Shown here: in pieces, positions 58,385 through 64,000 of the stretch
Layout: every line of letters begins with the position of its first letter
How positions within the stretch are numbered: the first letter of the stretch is position 1
Assembly: GCA_030268105.1 (NCBI GenBank)
Contig: BSDZ01000023.1
Coordinates: forward strand, 372,001 to 436,000
DNA length: 64,000 bases
Reading direction: 5' to 3'
Source: Volvox africanus
Lineage: Eukaryota > Chlorophyta > Chlorophyceae > Chlamydomonadales > Volvocaceae
Program-made: the position numbers and the translations under genes
The notes under the pieces: model-generated
Databases searched by the model: none
What the model was told of the DNA's origin: nothing
What the model saw: only the letters and a program-made list of their open reading frames with translations

Positions 58385-61294
58385 CTAGACCTCGACGGGG
58401 GACTCCACCAGCAGCCTCAGCACTTCCACGCGGCCGAAGCAGCGCGCCCAGTTCAGTGCAGCTGCCACGGCCCCGCATTTCTGCAGGCAAGCACGACCTG
58501 CCGCCAGCAGCACTTCCATGACCTCCAGGTGACTCTGCAAAAGGGGTTCACTCGAAAGGGGTTCCCTTGGGATAAGTTCACATGGAAAAGGATTTATGGG
58601 GAGTCTGTTAACTTGTGAGCGCCGGTGCGCATAAATACCGACCCAAGGTTCCAAGGCCTAGGGCACTTGGACACTAGTGGCCACGGCGGCGCCGATCATA
58701 AAGAAGTACAAAACCAACTCACAAAATACAGTCAACTTTTCGTCCAGCAACCAGCATGTAACCACGGATGTTTGGCATTATTGCCGTCGTCTTGGCCATC
58801 ACCAACACGACAGCACAGCGATCCGTACCCCCCCCTGCTCATACTACCCCGTCATCAAACGTACCCGGAACGCGGCCTCTTGAAGCGCCATGCCCCCCCG
58901 GAAAGTCGAGTCTGCGCCGTGACGCAGTAACGCCGAAACTACATCTGCACGGTTCGCCGCTGCTGCAGCCAGAAGCGCCGGACCAAGATGAGCAGAAAGA
59001 CCAGGAACCGCTGCCAAGAGCTCGTCCACTATTTGCGGTTGCGCCGCAGCCAGCAGCTCCGAGCCTCCTTCCACATCGACCTTAGCGCCTCGGCGAAGTA
59101 GCAGCACGGTAGTGGCCACATGGCCACCCTTGCACGCAGCCAACAGCGGTGAAGGGCCGCTCCGACGAATTTGTGACCCGCGATCGCCAACTAGCAACAT
59201 CATCAGAGCCGGCGGCAGTGGCGGTGGGGAGGTTAGTGATGGCATCAGCGGCAGTGATGCCCGATTGGGTGGCAGCGGCAACGGCAGCTTTCGCCGCGGC
59301 AGCGGTGGTGGCAGACGCGGCATAGGCGGCAGGATTGGGAGTGAAATCCTGTTGTCTGAGGTAGCGGTGGCAGCGACAGGAGTGCAGGGGAAGGATGATT
59401 CGCCGTCGCCGAGGAGAGCGCCACCATCGTCATCGTTGCTATCCTCCCACAAAGACTTGGACGCGGCGGCAGCAGCTGTTGGTGTGTTTGGTTGCTCGTC
59501 CAACTGGCGTACTGAGGTAGTGGGAACGGCGTTGCCACAGCCATCATTAATACCGCCGCCTTCGCTAAAGAATCCCTGAATGTCTAAAGTCCTTGCGGGT
59601 ACAGCGGCAGTGGCGGCGGGGACAACAGATGGCGTGTTAACGCTGCCGGCGGAGACCGCCAGCGGAACTGGCACCCGCAGCCGCATCGCCTGTGCTTCCT
59701 TGAATGCACCGTCCTGGAGTCTGCTTATATTGACACTGTCGCTAATTGCCGCCCATGGTCTCCCGGGGTCGTAAGAGGGCGCAGACGCACCAGGTCGTCC
59801 GGTGCTGAATGGTCCAAATGCGGATGAAAGCCCACCGTCGGAAGGCGATGCCGTGGTAGGTGCGACAACTGCTCCCTCCATCTTAGCGCCCGCATCGAGC
59901 AGGATTTCAACAACGTGGGAATGGCCACTGTAACCAGCAATGCGTGTTAAAGCCGCGTGGCAGGAGGGAGGCGCGCTTCAGTGCTGAGAACGTACATGAC
60001 GAAAGCGAGCCTGAAATTTGCAGGGTTCAAGGCGCTTCTAGATCCCTCACGCATTTCCACACAACATCAAGATGGGAATGACGCCACGCAGAGCAATCTT
60101 CGAAACATGCAACCTTCAAAACAGGAGTGATATGGGCACGGCAACTGAACTCCATCGAGCACGTGGCGTGTCCTTCCTATTCACAACCGCGCGTGGCCGT
60201 CGTGGTGGGACATAAAGCTGTCGCCGCCCTGGCTGTATAAACTTCATGGTTCCCAATTTGTGGCGGCTGCTCAAAAGTTCCCAACAGAGCTGTCTGTGAC
60301 CTTCCCTTTACGTCACAGGAACTGTGCCGTACTCACTTTTTCGCGGCCTCATAGAGTGCGCATGGCCCAAAAGGCTCTGCGGCGTCCGGGTCTGCACCGC
60401 TTGCAAGCAAGAGCCGCACGATGCGGCTGCGGCCCATCGTGCTTGCCGACAGGAGCGCCCTATCCAGCTCAGTTGCACCCAGAGCCAGTGTCATCGCCAC
60501 CATCCTGACGTGGTCTGCGGCGGCGGCAGCGCATAGCACGGCCCCCACCAGCTGACGAAATGCGGGGGCGCTGCCGCTGCCCCAGGCTACATGGGTGGAA
60601 GGTGTAAGCCAAAATATAAGGAGCGAGATTTCCAGAGTTCAGTATATCACCTTACAAGACAAACTTGCAATCAGGCAAACGCAAATCGATGGCTAGGTTA
60701 GGCGTGTATCGATAGGATGCCGATGTGGTTTGCGTATGGCAGGTTTCCCCCATCGTCAGAAGTGGCGAACGGATGCATGCTGTGACGTCTGAAGTTTCGT
60801 GTGCGTCAATACGTTTGTACATTTACACGATTGTCCTTACATATCGGAGTGGTGAAGAAATGAGACGTCACAGCAGGGATTCGTGGTCGGGAGAACTTCG
60901 CATCCGCATAGCCATTGGTGGAACCATCCGCTTCAGTCGCCTCCAAGGCTGCAATGGCAGCCACGGCGGTCTCGGCAATTGAAGTGCAAGAAGCCATAGC
61001 GATGGCCGCAGCTGATGACGCAGGCCCAGGAGGCGCGGAGAGCAACACCAGCTCGCGGAGTGTCGCGGCTACGTCGGCGTCGTTGTGCACAGCATGCCGA
61101 TCATGAGGATGCCCAGCAGGGCTACCGTACAAGCTGGCCGCTGCCCCGGTAAGGCCGTGATCCACGAGAAGCGCGCGGGCCAGCAGCGCCGGTGTTGACG
61201 CTACAGTACGGTGGTATGACCGAAGGGTAGATGAGCAAGAGGCTACAGTTGCAGATGTTCGCAATCCGCCGAAAGCAAGCACCAGTAGCCAAAT
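58385..61294 (-). CDS. ankyrin-repeat protein (5' partial)
   Basis: Minus-strand gene with firm exons 60576-60337, 59927-58865 and 58534-58385 (TAG), all in phase, plus a tentative upstream exon 61294-61131 (ending TT|GTACGG). Ankyrin helices are clear: RSRIVRLLLASGADPDAAEP, then ALYEAANGHSHVVEILLDAG where the splice rebuilds EAAN|GH, LAACKGGHVATTVLLLRRGA, AAANRADVVSALLRHGADST, LEVMEVLLAAG and RVEVLRLLVE. Between the second and third repeats sits a long Ser/Ala/Pro/Gly-rich disordered insert of about 220 residues. The tentative exon contains LARALLVDHGL, also ankyrin-like. No catalytic or membrane domain was seen in the recovered part, so it is probably a protein-interaction scaffold. The start codon is not found; exon 60576 could alternatively begin at 60570 (a second CAG acceptor 6 bases later). 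Confidence 0.82.
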
Positions 61295-61394
61295 CTGTGG
61301 GCAAGGTAGGCACGGGAAAGATTTGGTTCTTCCGAACGGACCGCAACTTTTCATGGAGAGAACTGATTAAGCTAGATTCATTAAACTAAAATCC

Positions 61395-61640
61395 CTAAAC
61401 ATGATTGTCTTTACTTGCCTCATCGGGAAGCTGCGAGGCCGGCTCAAGTGGAATTGGCGCGCCCTGCTTGGTGGTGAGGACGGAAGCCCGAGCCAACGGC
61501 CCGGATCCACCATAACATTTGTTTGGAGCTAAGGATGAAGTCATATGTTGGTCCCGTGCGCCGCAACCGCAAAACTCTGTAGCTTGGCGAAGGCCCTTCA
61601 TAAATTTATCCACGTGAAGGCTCACCGCAGGGATGCCACC
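61395..61640 (-). other. possible coding exon of unknown gene
   Basis: The frame is open from the acceptor-like TTAATTAG near 61642 to a TAG at 61395-61397. It reads GIPAVSLHVDKFMKGLRQAT and later LTTKQGAPIPLEPASQLPDE. The composition looks coding, but it does not join in phase to the ankyrin exons, so it may be the end of a separate minus-strand gene. Not recognised. Confidence 0.3.
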
Positions 61641-64000
61641 TAATTAACAAAGATTTGTATACAAGATACTTACTGTAAACAGTACAATGGATATGCGGAA
61701 TTTGGCAGGAGGGCCAGAACACTTGTCGTGAATGAGGGAATTGTCAGCCTTGTCCAATGCCGGCCCGCAGAACCACTACGTCATCCAAAGGATTGCAGGT
61801 CTATGTACTCAAAATTTAATGCAAGGTTTTCCTACAATCCTGAAGATAACAGTGAAAATTAACGGCCTCAGGCTCGGCAACAAGAACGTTAAAGTAGATG
61901 CAGCTCGTTACCCTATTGCCTATGAGAGTTTCTCAAGGCAATTAACTTATGCGCATCCCAGAAGCTAGTGTGACATCGATGATGTTGGGGCGCGAGCTTC
62001 AGTGGATATTCCGTGATCCACAGCGTCTCAAGTTATAATTACTCAAGCTGCCCCTGCTAGAAAATTTGTTTGCTAAACATGTAAGCATGGATTAGCATGG
62101 AACCTCTTATTTGGTGCGCTGGTCGCATCGGGCATCGCTTTTCCGTACGGTGGGCCCTAGTGGGTGTTTCCAGCTGTACCGAGGTTGCAAACGGAAGCCA
62201 TGTACTCCATCAATAAGCTACAAGCACAAGTCGTGGGCCCATTACTTTCTAGGCCCGTGTACAGGCATCTTCCGAGATGATAAGTTAACCGTGCTTTTGG
62301 ACGCTGCCAGCAAGTGTCAGAATTCAAATGCGGCATCTAGGAGAATCTGTTCATGACGTTCGACGGTACCCAGATTTTTTTGTAAGTTATATGCAAGGTT
62401 GCACAAAAGCAGGCAGGGCAGATTCACAAAACTGTGGCCCTCTTTTACAAATATTAAATTCCTGTCCTGCGTGCATAGATCCCGCGCTCCAATGGCCAAT
62501 CAATTCCATAATATCCCAGCTAACCATATTATAATATTTAGAAATTTCAGGTCACACTGTCTCAATCCTTGAATCGAACGGTACGGTACACGGGACAAGG
62601 ATCATACATACGTAGTGCTGTAGCCTACGTCCTACCTCCGCCGCCACCAAATAACTTTATCCGAACCAGATGAAGGATAATAAAAAATTATCCGAAAATA
62701 TATTTTTTATAATCTTCGATTGTAGTTCGCTCCATTCAACCCAGTTCAGCTGCAACGTCATGTCACTGAGCCCGTAGCGGCGCCTGGGGAATCAGCGCTA
62801 CCTTGCCAATAATCAGGCTTTAAACTTGAAAATAGGAACTTACTTACATTTAATGTAACATGCTGGTCTGTCTCAGATTCCCTCCTGGGCTTTCGCCGCA
62901 TATCGCCGTCCTCGATCGGTTGGGACAGAGCGGTTGGCGTCGCAGCGGCTTACTGCTTACCACCCTAGCTGACGGGGACAAATGATAGTATTGTAGCACA
63001 GGCGAACTCCAGCAATACGTCTTTCAGAGATATAATTCGTAAATCGTTGATTATCAGTCATATCGCTGGCAGTAACGTCGCTGGTTAAGAGCTTCCTTCC
63101 AGTCGATAAATTGACATCGCATCATTTAAAAAACAATAATCTTTAAAGCTATAAGTGGTTGCTTCCTCATGGATTTATTTGACAGATTAGGGCGAAATTA
63201 ATCCGGGCCAATCCTTGCAAATCCATCATCTAATACCTGTCGTGCGAGAACCGCTATGAACAGCACTGATTGTGTACCGCAATTTTGTTTGCTTTCTTTT
63301 CACGTTTCAGATTGTAAGCAACTCAAAATTCTGAAGTACGACCGCTAGTTCTGGCATGGTCATCATGAAGGCCAATCTTCACCAAATGCAACTGCTACAA
63401 TTGCTTGGACCGTTTTGAGTTAACCCCGCAATATTTGTATACCCTTTGACCTCATAACAGCCGGAAGCATCTTGATCTCGGAAGGCCAATTTGGTACTCG
63501 CTCGGTCGCGATTAATGGTTTTCCACCTACCCTCAATTAACAAGACTATAAGCATATCAAATATAAAATAGCATCTTGATATATAGTTTGATCCCCTAAA
63601 AAGCTTGTCTACGCAGTTGGGGTTAGGAGACCTAAAAAACCTCATTATTGACAACGCTAGCCTCAGCGAGAGCGTTCCAAGTCTGCTTTTACATTTTTGC
63701 TTTGGATCTGTAAGGCGGAAGTTATTGGCCTTCGATATTGTTGTACGGCAGCGGTGAGTTCAGGTAAGTTCAGAGCCCGAAGGAAAAATGTCACGAATCC
63801 TCACGAACCCTCAAAGTCTTGCAACCAGCTGTCGACACGAAAATGTTAAGGCATAATTACGATTTTTGTATTTAGTTATTTTTTCAATTTACGTCGTGTC
63901 ACGTAACAGGATACAGCCCTGAATAACTCAACAAATACATCGCATTTGCAAGCCCCATCATTATTCGCTTTGACAGCCCCTTGAACAACATGAAGATCAG
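61641..64000. other. AT-rich stretch without a supported gene
   Basis: Only short overlapping frames. A small hairpin (GGATAAT, 5 A, ATTATCC; 62675-62693) is the one structure seen. The upstream exons of the ankyrin gene could lie here. Confidence 0.45.

Noticed and set aside
60806..61130. Extension of the ankyrin upstream exon through the Ala-rich frame to 60806
   Set aside because: The frame is open, but no donor of the right phase (2) was found beyond TT|GTACGG at 61131/61130, and the ankyrin pattern stops there. Kept only as an unlikely alternative.

Overview
The window is nuclear DNA from a chlorophyte green alga, most likely a volvocalean (Chlamydomonas/Volvox group). Evidence: intron-dense genes with clean GT-AG introns; an octotricopeptide-repeat (OPR) protein, a family greatly expanded in these algae; a thylakoid-lumen FKBP18; an extracellular SRCR/discoidin protein with proline-rich linkers; TGTAA polyadenylation motifs; and a short (TTTTAGGG)-type telomere-like motif. 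No prokaryotic, organellar, CRISPR or phage features were seen. Gene models below were built by hand from splice-site and reading-phase agreement plus family motifs; none was checked against transcripts or databases.

Layout. 1-3.3 kb: no recognisable gene. 3.3-7.1 kb (-): a TKL/Raf-like protein kinase in six exons. About 8.2-10.7 kb (+): FKBP18-type peptidyl-prolyl isomerase with a lumen-targeting signal. 12.3-20.7 kb (-): Cactin, a spliceosome-associated protein, in 17 exons with every phase closing. 22.5-23.9 kb (-): a GDSL/SGNH esterase of the IAH1 type in five exons. 24.8-30.8 kb (+): a 1632-residue OPR protein in six exons, presumably an organelle RNA factor.

31-48 kb is a different, AT-rich and repeat-rich landscape. 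A plus-strand gene with exons as GC-rich islands (33.3-38.9 kb) encodes a galactose-binding-like segment, a discoidin (F5/8C) domain and an SRCR domain joined by proline-rich linker exons. It is flanked by two long pentanucleotide microsatellites in opposite orientation. Next comes a 5'-truncated, disabled LINE retrotransposon (40.8-45.0 kb, -) sitting between two (TATG)n arrays, with two further fragments related to its 3' end nearby. 45.1-48.2 kb holds inverted repeats and cysteine-rich open frames that could be exons of a second extracellular protein.

48.2-52.1 kb (+): an eight-exon, 650-residue multi-pass membrane protein with a YciC-like membrane segment. 52.1-58.4 kb appears empty of genes. 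58.4-about 61.3 kb (-): an ankyrin-repeat protein with an unresolved N terminus. The rest to 64 kb has no gene I can support.

The genes do not form a pathway. They are a normal eukaryotic mix: signalling kinase, plastid lumen chaperone, splicing factor, lipase-like esterase, organelle RNA factor, surface protein and membrane protein.
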